Shown here in pieces: positions 8,950 to 15,877 of a stretch of 44,506 bases of DNA. Made by a program: the position numbers and the translations under genes. This stretch comes from an uncultured Selenomonadales bacterium (GTDB taxonomy: Bacteria; Bacillota; Clostridia; Christensenellales; QALW01): positions 1-44,506 of the forward strand of contig CAJKLB010000015.1 in the NCBI GenBank assembly GCA_905200615.1. The letters are read 5' to 3'. Every line of letters begins with the position of its first letter. Positions within the stretch are counted from its first letter, which is position 1. Under the pieces are notes generated by a model, which did no database searches, was not told the DNA's origin, and saw only the letters and a program-made list of their open reading frames with translations.

Positions 8950-9605
8950 CGATAACCGCACCCCCATACGGTTTCAATATAAGGTTTGGCGCCAATGGCA
9001 GCAAATTTGGCACGAATACGACGAATATGCTCAGTAACTACGGTATTATCTCCTTCGCCGTCAAGACTCCAGACTTTTTCATAGATCTGTTCCCGATCAA
9101 AGATCTGACCCGGATGCTGAGATAAAAATTCAATAATCGCGAATTCTTTTTTCACAAAGCCGATATCCCTGCCCTGATAACAAACCACGTGTTCGGTATA
9201 GTTAATTACAAGATCGTTATCAAAACGGATCTCCGCTCTTTGCGCCTTTCTCTGTTCCCGCCGCAGATGCGCGTCTACCCGAGCGCCCAGCACACTTAAG
9301 GAAAAGGGTTTTACAACGTAATCATCCCCGCCGGCGGCAAATCCTTGAAGCTTATCGCTTTCCTCTATCCTTGCCGTGAGAAAAATAATGGGACAGGAAA
9401 CAAAATCACGGATTTTCTTACACACGCTAAGGCCGTCCATACCGGGCATATTGATATCCAGTAAAATGATATCCGGCTTTTTTTCCGCCTTTTTTAACGC
9501 CACCTCGCCGCTGTCGGCAGTAAGCACATCATAACCTTTTTTTACAAAATACCGTTCCAGCATATCTGCGATGTCTTTTTCATCATCACATATCAAAATC
9601 CGCAT
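8937..9605 (-). CDS. OmpR/PhoB-family response regulator
   Basis: This 222-residue two-component regulator has a receiver domain (residues 1-115) with the acidic pair D7-D8, the phospho-acceptor Asp50 in LLDINMPGMDG, and the conserved Thr and Lys in FLTAR and VVKPF. A winged-helix DNA-binding domain follows, ending in TVWGCGYRW, the signature of the OmpR group. It lies 18 bases after the glycosyltransferase gene and overlaps the kinase gene, so all three form one operon. An obvious inference is that it regulates envelope polysaccharide synthesis, including its own operon, but no binding site was identified. Confidence 0.93.
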   Translation of the reverse strand: MRILICDDEKDIADMLERYFVKKGYDVLTADSGEVALKKAEKKPDIILLDINMPGMDGLSVCKKIRDFVSCPIIFLTARIEESDKLQGFAAGGDDYVVKPFSLSVLGARVDAHLRREQRKAQRAEIRFDNDLVINYTEHVVCYQGRDIGFVKKEFAIIEFLSQHPGQIFDREQIYEKVWSLDGEGDNTVVTEHIRRIRAKFAAIGAKPYIETVWGCGYRWEK

Positions 9606-9623
9606 GGCAGCCTCCTTAAAAAA

Positions 9624-10877
9624 TTATTGACGTGAAACAAAAGAAATGGAAACGGCACGGCTGTGCTTGATAGGTTTCCATTGAATTTTGGCAAACAAAG
9701 CGTATACAGCCACAGGGACATAGGTCATCATAAACAGCGGAAAGGTAAAAAGATAACCTATTTTCTTTTTCGGTGCGGCATAAATTTTCTTCCATTGCGT
9801 AAACATCGTCAACGCTCCAATAGCAAACATGGAAAAATAACTGCTAAAGAAAGAGAACAATAAAATCAGCAAAAATCCGTGATTTCCATAGCACAGCGCA
9901 CCAATAATAAAATTGATAAACATTACCGCCGCGGAAGCACCATAGCCGGGCAAAGAGATGGAGCTCATTTCAAAGCAAGCAAATCGATTCCCTTGATTTT
10001 TAAAAATTCCGCGGCTCAGCCGGCGCCCGTATTTCAAATATACCTGAATACCGCCTTTGAGCCAGCGCGCACGCTGACGGAACGACTGTGCAAAAGAAGT
10101 AGGCTGTTCATCATAAAAAACGGCACTGTGGCAATAACCGATCTTTTGACCGTGAATGATCGTATAAGTAGTAAACTCAATATCCTCCGTTAAGAGAAAG
10201 AATTTCCACCCCTGCTGCCGCCTAAGCACATCGCGGCTAAAAAGAAAGCCCGTTCCCGAAACCGCGCAGCTGGTACCCAACAGCATTCTTGAGCGGTTCA
10301 AGTGAATGGATTCATGCAAAAACCAAAGAGCGTTTCCGCAGGAAATCCAGTTATCGCAAAAGTTTTTGGAGTTTCGATATCCGGTAACCACCTCATATCC
10401 GCTGCCGAAACAACGGTTCATTTGCGTTATATAATCCGGCGCCAGCAGGTTATCGGCATCAAAGACGAAAAAGCCGTCAAAACAATCCCAGCCGTAATCA
10501 CGGTCTATCTGTTCCAATAAAAAATTTAACGCGTATCCCTTGCCAACCTGATCTTTATTTTCCCGTCGATAAACAACGGCGCCCCCTTTCTCCGCCGCTT
10601 CAAAGGTGCGGTCCGTACAGTTATCGGCGGCAACAAACACGCTTATAAATTCCTGAGGATAATCCTGCGCTCGAATCGAATCCAGCAGAGGCGGAAGCAC
10701 CTCTTCTTCGTTTCTGGCGGCAATCAAAATTGCATACCGATGCTGTTTGACACTTTTAAAATTTTTTTCTTTTTTAAAAAACGGTATAAACAGATACGCC
10801 ACCTGATACAAATAGCATACCGAAAGCAGCGCGCTCAGCACAATTCCCGTAATTTTGAGTATTTCCGTTATTCCCAT
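9624..10877 (-). CDS. Membrane processive glycosyltransferase family 2 (NodC/HasA-like)
   Basis: This 417-residue inner-membrane protein has an N-terminal helix (about 9-31), a GT2 domain and several C-terminal helices (about 305-395). The GT2 catalytic signatures are all present: IAARNEEE near 52, DAD at 140-142, the TED at 230-232 and QRARW at 268-272. That set is typical of processive synthases such as chitin oligosaccharide, poly-N-acetylglucosamine or hyaluronan synthases. Product identity is unknown. It is the first gene of an operon with a two-component system. A polysaccharide deacetylase gene lies about 3 kb away on the other strand, which may or may not be related. Confidence 0.88.
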   Translation of the reverse strand: MGITEILKITGIVLSALLSVCYLYQVAYLFIPFFKKEKNFKSVKQHRYAILIAARNEEEVLPPLLDSIRAQDYPQEFISVFVAADNCTDRTFEAAEKGGAVVYRRENKDQVGKGYALNFLLEQIDRDYGWDCFDGFFVFDADNLLAPDYITQMNRCFGSGYEVVTGYRNSKNFCDNWISCGNALWFLHESIHLNRSRMLLGTSCAVSGTGFLFSRDVLRRQQGWKFFLLTEDIEFTTYTIIHGQKIGYCHSAVFYDEQPTSFAQSFRQRARWLKGGIQVYLKYGRRLSRGIFKNQGNRFACFEMSSISLPGYGASAAVMFINFIIGALCYGNHGFLLILLFSFFSSYFSMFAIGALTMFTQWKKIYAAPKKKIGYLFTFPLFMMTYVPVAVYALFAKIQWKPIKHSRAVSISFVSRQ

Positions 10878-11046
10878 GGAATATCCTCCCTTTTTTAAGA
10901 TACACCATGAGTATAAAACGCAAATATCAATTTTTTATCAAGTCCCTATAAAATTTTAATTTACGCGGCAAAGAAGGCGCGCTGAATTTATAAAAAGTAT
11001 AGCAAATTCCCGTAATTTTTGCAAACAAAGAAAATTCATCATTATA

Positions 11047-11075
11047 TTGACATTTATATACGCGCAATTTATAAT
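11047..11075 (+). promoter_or_regulatory. Consensus sigma-A promoter
   Basis: TTGACA (11047-11052), exactly 17 bases, TATAAT (11070-11075). This is the best promoter match in the window. It would drive the broken protease locus and the lipoprotein gene, with a leader of about 400 bases before the lipoprotein start. Confidence 0.75.
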
Positions 11076-11232
11076 CATTTTATCCTTTGCACATTATTAC
11101 ATAGCACAGACCCTTTCCGACGATGAGAAAAAATTCTTTTATATTCTTAATGGAGGAAAACCACAGGATTTCACCATTTCTCAACTTTAACGTATATATA
11201 GCAAAAAATTTTAGTAACGCGCACTTTGCTAA

Positions 11233-11472
11233 ATTAATGAGGAGAAAAACGCTCCAATAACCGGCATACGAGTTTTTCAGCACGAGATCTCGCATAATTT
11301 CGGGAATTCCCATACCGGCGAATCGAATGATTACAGCTTTGGGAATATAGTAACATGTAATCCATCATATCCTTGCATCTCAAGCAGTGGTTTTGACGAA
11401 GATGGCACATTTGACCAAAATACAAGCCGGTGTCCGCGATGCGCCCGTGAATTTAAATATGATATTCCTTAA
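11233..11472 (+). pseudogene. Remnant of a metzincin (archaemetzincin-like) zinc metalloprotease
   Basis: An open frame of 79 codons ending at TAA 11470-11472 has no ATG, GTG or TTG start. It encodes HEISHNFGNSH, a full match to the metzincin zinc motif HExxHxxGxxH, preceded by GIRVFQ as in many metzincins. Further on are C-x5-C and a terminal CPRC, and the spacing recalls the cysteine pattern of archaemetzincins. The upstream part of a catalytic domain is absent or scattered over other frames (for example a short frame through VYIAKNFSNAHF, about 11190-11240). I read it as a truncated, frame-disrupted gene. It ends 18 bases before the lipoprotein start, so the two probably shared an operon. 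Confidence 0.55.
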
Positions 11473-11490
11473 TGAAAGGATGGACAAAAA

Positions 11491-12216
11491 ATGAAAAAGA
11501 TCCGTATGATGGCTTTAGCCCTGAGCCTGATATTCTTTGCCGCAGGATGCCAAACAAAAGACGATACAGCCGCGGCCTTCCCCCCGGAGAAACAAATAGA
11601 TACTGCACACGATTACATTGATACGAACCTGGAAATTGCCGCAGAGTATGCTGAAAAAGGGTTGGCGGCCTGCCGCAATCCGGCCGAATTTAAAAGCCTT
11701 GCTTCCCTGCAACAGGCGGTAAACGAGGCAAAGGCTTTGGCGGAAAATCAAAACACCATCGATTCCTGGTATCGCCTGGACCTGCTGAATTTTATCCCCG
11801 AGTTCTCATCCCTGCCCGAGGGCGTAATATTCGATCGGGTCACGATCCGGGAAGGATATGTAAATATCCGCTATATTCCCCAAACGGCGAATCCCGATAT
11901 CTATTTCAGCGAAGGATTGAGCATTGATTGGGACCGATATTATAAAATATCAAATTTTACCGACGCGCAGCAAATGGCCCAGACGTTTGTCCGCTATATT
12001 GCAGGACAATCCGGCGCTTCTTACGAAGAGATTCAGCTCTACGGCCTGCCCGCCGCCAGGCGTGACATTCTGACCGAAGAGGGCGCCTATAAGGGTGTAA
12101 AATTTTATTTTGTAAAGGATAACTATTGCTTTACCGTCTATGTGCCGAGCTGGGTGAACGATTCCTTTTTGGAAAATGCCTGCGATATCCGGCCGTATCT
12201 TTTAGAAGAGAACTAA
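11491..12216 (+). CDS. Hypothetical lipoprotein
   Basis: This 241-residue protein has a lipoprotein signal peptide: positively charged MKKIR, a hydrophobic stretch and the lipobox FAAGC, with Cys20 as the expected lipidated residue. The mature part starts with an acidic, Ala-rich, helical segment (about 30-95) and continues with a mixed region rich in Tyr and Asp. I do not recognise a family. It should be anchored outside the membrane. A consensus promoter lies 400 bases upstream, beyond the protease remnant, and a strong terminator follows. Function is unknown; a partner of the lost protease is conceivable but unproven. Confidence 0.8.
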   Translation: MKKIRMMALALSLIFFAAGCQTKDDTAAAFPPEKQIDTAHDYIDTNLEIAAEYAEKGLAACRNPAEFKSLASLQQAVNEAKALAENQNTIDSWYRLDLLNFIPEFSSLPEGVIFDRVTIREGYVNIRYIPQTANPDIYFSEGLSIDWDRYYKISNFTDAQQMAQTFVRYIAGQSGASYEEIQLYGLPAARRDILTEEGAYKGVKFYFVKDNYCFTVYVPSWVNDSFLENACDIRPYLLEEN

Positions 12217-12221
12217 TTAAA

Positions 12222-12258
12222 AAAAGCATACCGTTTCTTACACGCGGTATGCTTTTCT
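12222..12258 (+). terminator. Intrinsic terminator after the lipoprotein gene
   Basis: GCATACCG (12226-12233) and CGGTATGC (12245-12252), flanked by A and T tracts, followed by TTTTCTTTT. The stem core is the same as in the terminator at 762-793. Confidence 0.85.
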
Positions 12259-12303
12259 TTTCGCAAAATTTTATTAAAAACAAAAAAAGATATCGGCTCT
12301 ATT

Positions 12304-12972
12304 CTAAAGCGCCGCTTCCAGCCGATAGATAGGCAGTCCCATTTCCGAAAACTTTTTTTCGTATTCGGTCATGATATTTTCCTCACTCCAAATACTATGA
12401 TGTAAGTCCAACGACACGTTTTTTATTTTGTAGCCACAGCATGAAAACTGCTCAATAGAATATTCAAAAAAGCGCATATTATCGGTTTTTTGATAAATTT
12501 CAGCGTTTGGAGCCAAATATTGTCGGTAGCTCTGCAAAAAACGAGGATGGGTCAGCCGGTGTGAAGCATAGGTATACTTGGGATACGGGCACGAAAAATT
12601 AAGATAAAGCTTTTGAATGCTTTCCGGCGGCAAAAAGCAAGGCAGCAGCTCGGCGGCGCAGTTTAAAAAGCGCACATTTGTCAGCCCCAGCGCCAGCGCT
12701 TTTTTGCAGCCTTCCACAATGACGTTTTGGCTTACCTCCACCGCAAGGAAGCCCGTGTCCGGACGACGCGCGGCCATTTCACAAATAAAGCCTCCCTTAC
12801 CGCATCCGATTTCCAGCTCCAACGGCCGGCTGCCGAACACAGTTTTTAAATCAATATATTCTTTATGCTCCAACGCTTTTTGAATATTCAATTCCGGCCG
12901 CTTCGGCTGCCACAAAATTGAAGCGCAAGAAGCGATTTGCGCGTCTAAATTTCTCTTTTTCCGCATCCTCAT
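12304..12972 (-). CDS. trmB: tRNA (guanine-N7-)-methyltransferase TrmB
   Basis: This 222-residue SAM-dependent methyltransferase modifies guanosine 46 of tRNA to m7G. The SAM-binding motif LEIGCGKGGF is near residue 55, followed by FLAVEVSQN, a catalytic-region motif reading NFSCPYPK, RLTHPRFL, and the C-terminal TEYEKKF characteristic of TrmB. The usual motif is NFSDPWPK; here Asp is Cys and Trp is Tyr, a divergence worth noting because that Asp is normally conserved. AGGTG precedes the start. It is monocistronic with its own promoter at 13002-13030. The protein is otherwise of normal length. Confidence 0.9.
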   Translation of the reverse strand: MRMRKKRNLDAQIASCASILWQPKRPELNIQKALEHKEYIDLKTVFGSRPLELEIGCGKGGFICEMAARRPDTGFLAVEVSQNVIVEGCKKALALGLTNVRFLNCAAELLPCFLPPESIQKLYLNFSCPYPKYTYASHRLTHPRFLQSYRQYLAPNAEIYQKTDNMRFFEYSIEQFSCCGYKIKNVSLDLHHSIWSEENIMTEYEKKFSEMGLPIYRLEAAL

Positions 12973-13001
12973 AAATACACCTGCTCTGTTTGATGATAAA
13001 A

Positions 13002-13030
13002 ATTATATCAAAAAAGCCACGGCTTGGCAA
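13002..13030 (-). promoter_or_regulatory. Sigma-A promoter for trmB
   Basis: On the minus strand TTGCCA (13030-13025), 17 bases, TATAAT (13007-13002), with an extended -10 TGA just before it. Confidence 0.65.
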
Positions 13031-13515
13031 CGAAAAGCAAACAAAGAGAAGATACGGCATCATGGCATTACAATAGTTACAAAAATAAAAAAAAGCAGAA
13101 AACCGCTGCAAAAGAACGCTGACGGCAAAACAGCAAAGACAGATATCCTATGAAACAGCACAAACACCGCCGTTTAAGCAAGCCCTAACGGAACACGTAC
13201 AGAAAAAAGTTGTAACACAGCTATTCGTTATATAACCAACCGTGTATATCGTCGGTTAAGCCGGGAGAATAAAATACGCTATCCCTTTCCTGATCCTTCT
13301 TATGGCGGAGAAAATGAATATCATACGCCTCCCATACTTTTTATTCCTTTCATAATAAAAAAAGCAACTTGCCCTTTACACAGCAAAAATCCGCTCTCTT
13401 TTCTGCATTTCCGCTGCTGCCAATATCTCGCCTTTGAATTTCAACGGAAATCTTCCGACTTTCATAATAGATCCTGAACAATCTTACAGAAAAGCACTTT
13501 TTAACAAGGATTTTC

Positions 13516-13544
13516 TTGAATCCCGTAAAAAAATATGATAGAAT
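13516..13544 (+). promoter_or_regulatory. Sigma-A promoter for the deacetylase gene
   Basis: TTGAAT (13516-13521), 17 bases, TAGAAT (13539-13544), 63 bases before the start codon. Confidence 0.6.
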
Positions 13545-13607
13545 ATTTTAATATGATATAAAAGCTGAGATTTTGTATTTTATAAAAAATTAACGGAGGG
13601 AAGAACA

Positions 13608-14309
13608 ATGTTTAACGGAAAAATGAAAGCGGTAACTTTCAGCTATGACGACGCGGTAACACAAGATCAGCGGTTAATTGAGATTTTTAATAAATACGGA
13701 CTGAAAGGTACTTTTAATCTGAACTCAGGTTTTTTGGGTACGGGCGGCAGTTTAGTACGGGAAGAAGTTACGGTAGCCCACGCAAAACCCAGAGCGTGCG
13801 AGGTTCGTAAGATATACGAAGGACATGAAGTTGCCTCTCATACGCTGACACATCCCTCTTTAAAAGAGCTGCCCGATGAAGAAATTATCCGGCAGGTGGA
13901 AGAGGATCGGCTTGCGCTTTCGGAAATCGTCGGATATGAAGTGAAAGGTATGGCGTATCCCAACGGCACGGCGCATATTGATGACCGAACCGTACGGCTT
14001 ATTCGGGAACATACGGGTATTCACTATGCACGCACCACTACATCCACCGGAAATTTTGAGCTTCAAACAAATCTTTTAGAATTTAATCCTACCGTATATC
14101 ATCATAATCATTGGAAAGAAATGTTTGAGCTGGCGGAGCAATTTCTCGCGCTTGAACCAAAAGAGCCCAAACTGTTTTATATATGGGGGCACGCTTATGA
14201 ATTTGATATTCATAATGATTGGGCAAAAATGGAGGAATTTTGTCGCGTAATCAGCGGAAAAAAAGATATTTTTTACGGTACCAACAGTCAGGTACTGCTT
14301 GAAAAATAA
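13608..14309 (+). CDS. Polysaccharide deacetylase family protein (NodB domain, CE4-like)
   Basis: This 233-residue protein has the NodB homology fold: FSYDDAVTQD near residue 12 supplies the Asp-Asp pair, and SHTLTHPSL near 80 supplies the two metal-binding histidines. A C-terminal half with LFYIWGHAYEF follows. Such enzymes remove N-acetyl or other acyl groups from sugars using a divalent metal. No signal peptide is seen, which suggests a cytoplasmic substrate or an atypical family member. GGAGGG precedes the start by a good distance. Expression is from its own promoter, and the dispersed element A begins about 35 bases downstream. Confidence 0.85.
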   Translation: MFNGKMKAVTFSYDDAVTQDQRLIEIFNKYGLKGTFNLNSGFLGTGGSLVREEVTVAHAKPRACEVRKIYEGHEVASHTLTHPSLKELPDEEIIRQVEEDRLALSEIVGYEVKGMAYPNGTAHIDDRTVRLIREHTGIHYARTTTSTGNFELQTNLLEFNPTVYHHNHWKEMFELAEQFLALEPKEPKLFYIWGHAYEFDIHNDWAKMEEFCRVISGKKDIFYGTNSQVLLEK

Positions 14310-15019
14310 TTGATGATGTTTTGTATAAAAAAACAGAAACATTTGAGAGTGTCGATAAAGTCAACACTCTCTTGATGGGAGATGCCAATTGCCCGAAAAT
14401 CATTGATTTTCGGGCTGGGCTCTATCCCCCTCAATACTACCCCCTATACGTTTGAAAAGCCACGTATCAAGCGTTTTTTCTCTTATAAAGAGTTTACCGC
14501 AAAAAAACAAAATGGGGCTGAATGCCGCAAAAAATCAATTTTCAGGTTTGTCTACAGTCTGAATATTTTATACTTGAAGTTCCCGCAGCGCATGAAAATA
14601 TATCTTTAGTTGCTGTTTTTATTTCACCGGTAAGGATATATTCTTATTCAGGAAGATCGTTTGCGCGAAAAAATTTGGCGCAAACACTCTATTTTCTCCA
14701 TCATCCGAATATCTGTGAATATTCACTGCCGTTTGTTAAAAAAGTCGATATAACTCTGCTTTAAAATGTCTATCAAAGCTTTTGATAAAAGACATTTCTT
14801 TCTAGGAGTCTATCGACTTTTTCACACATTAACCAAAAAGAATTCTTTCGGTTGTTTTCTGCAAAGCCTCGTGCAGAAAAACTGTCTGCCGAATGCATTC
14901 TTTATAATATAGGCTAATTTTCAACATCCTATCGAAACGTAAGCTTATGCTCTGCCCGCGGACAATAAAATTCCTTTCTGAGTGTTAACCAAATTTTTTC
15001 TATAATATTTTCTTTTATA
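14310..15019. other. 710-base gap occupied mostly by dispersed element A
   Basis: The gap contains repeat element A (14345-14827), listed separately, and then about 190 AT-rich bases in which I see nothing. Short open frames inside the element look spurious because element B carries only a distantly matching frame. Confidence 0.65.
14345..14827 (+). repeat. Dispersed hairpin-rich element, copy A
   Basis: The first about 235 bases are clearly homologous to the reverse complement of 17850-18084 (element B). Shared landmarks include the terminal hairpin, GAAAATC.TTGATTTT, a TTTGAAAA.CC block and CTTATAA. The left end has an imperfect stem pairing GAGAGTG (14345-14351) with CACTCTC (14365-14371). 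The right end, GACTTTTTCACAC (14815-14827), is an imperfect inverted repeat of the left end. The unshared right half is a chain of hairpins: 14659-14685 (GTTTGCGC/GCGCAAAC), 14707-14724 (GAATAT/ATATTC) and 14764-14797 (AAATGTC/GACATTT with an inner TATCAAA/TTTGATA). It lacks a transposase. Confidence 0.65.
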
Positions 15020-15460
15020 TTATACTTTTTTTGTATAATCCAAAGCTATCCATCCCGCGCCGGATTTCAGTTTTCCCCATTTTTCAGCTCCGGGGCCGTC
15101 CGCTTCCTCTTCAATGGTGTACACACCGTAATCCGTAATTTTTCCGGTTTTCGCTTGATCAGTACCCGGCCCGCTTCGAATATTCAACACGGAAACCGTT
15201 ACCTTTACGAGGTATGGAAATTGCTGATTCTTTTCCGAATCCTTGCTCTGAACAAGAGAAAGGTATGTGATATCAACCGGACTGCATATGGCATGCGTAT
15301 TCTGTTCATCCCGATCAATCACGGCTCTTGAGCCGGAAATACTCTTTACATACCAAGCCCGTGCACGCACCCAATCCGGAATAGCAGTACCGTCATAATA
15401 TACCGCGTTTTCTTTCAGTCTCACCAAATCGCCCACATGAATTGCCGCCGTCAGAGGATC
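15020..15460 (-). pseudogene. C-terminal fragment of a cell-wall amidase/endolysin (SH3-type domains)
   Basis: The minus-strand frame runs 15592-15020, but only the part from about 15460 down looks real. It reads IHVGDLVRLKENAVYYDG, PDWVRARAWYVKSISG and ICSPVDITYL, a wall-binding module, then a bacterial SH3 domain (VSVLNIRSGPGTDQAKTG and KLKSGAGWIAL). That arrangement is the usual tail of clostridial and phage N-acetylmuramoyl-L-alanine amidases. The catalytic domain is missing and the 44 or so N-terminal residues of the frame are antisense to an ImmA-like fragment. I call it a truncated gene left by a rearrangement. Confidence 0.7.
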
Positions 15461-15673
15461 TTCTTTGCCGCGGCTCTGTTGCTGGAAGAAGAAAAAATAC
15501 TGGAATATATTTATACTTATGACTACAGCGCTTTGCAAATCGCGCAAATTACCGATTCCGACGTCAATCTTGTAGCAATAAAAATCACGCATCTTCGTAC
15601 CAAAGGGTATAGTATTTTACAGCAGGAAATCCGCGGAGATTTTTTAAAACATGAAAAAGGAGAACAGATATAA
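15455..15673 (+). pseudogene. C-terminal fragment of an ImmA/IrrE-family protein
   Basis: The plus-strand frame encodes FFAAALLLEEEKILEYIY, IAQITDSDVNLVAIKITHL and GDFLKH. This matches the pattern of the region after the HExxH protease motif in clostridial ImmA/IrrE-type proteins (FAA-x-LLL, IA, K-x6-KGY, DFLK). The upstream part with the zinc motif is absent: left of about 15455 the DNA belongs to the opposite-strand SH3 fragment. ImmA-like proteases usually sit in prophages and integrative elements, where they cleave repressors, so this is probably a mobile-element scar. A formal ATG exists at 15437 but lies in the other gene's sequence. Confidence 0.5.
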
Positions 15674-15781
15674 AAAATTTTTTCCTATCCGGCCTTTCCA
15701 ATCTCAAATCGGCTTAGAGGCATTTGTTTTCTATTGCTTTTTACAAAAATCCACTGCCTGCAAATATTTTTTATCATGGTA

Positions 15782-15809
15782 TTGCCATATCGACATTTTT
15801 TGATATAAT
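15782..15809 (+). promoter_or_regulatory. Promoter of the GGDEF-like gene
   Basis: TTGCCA (15782-15787), 16 bases, TATAAT (15804-15809), with an extended -10 TGA immediately before it. Confidence 0.6.
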
Positions 15810-15877
15810 AGTAAATGTAGTAAAAAACTCTTTTCAGATGTTTTTTCCGAAACATTCTTATTGATAAAGGAGTCCCG

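Larger units (their letters stand above)
10878..11490. other. 613-base gap holding a promoter and a metzincin remnant
   Basis: The region contains a consensus plus-strand promoter, and from about 11233 a reading frame without a start codon that encodes a zinc-protease motif. Both are listed separately. Short minus-strand frames here show no family features. Confidence 0.7.
12973..13607. other. 635-base gap with two promoters only
   Basis: Apart from the trmB and deacetylase promoters listed separately, I see no gene, RNA or repeat here. The imperfect inverted repeat AACCG...CGGTT near 13220-13257 is weak. Confidence 0.6.

Noticed and set aside
11080..11425. Minus-strand small frames opposite the protease remnant
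   Set aside because: No ribosome binding site or recognisable domain. The plus strand has the zinc motif and the promoter.
14382..14609. 75-residue frame within element A
   Set aside because: Element B carries a similar stretch only on its own frame, with FEKP-x-IKRFF-x-YK in common. The likeness follows from the shared DNA element, and the rest is not conserved.
15437..15454. ATG as the true start of the ImmA-like gene
   Set aside because: The DNA before about 15455 encodes the opposite-strand SH3 fragment, and the protease motif is missing.
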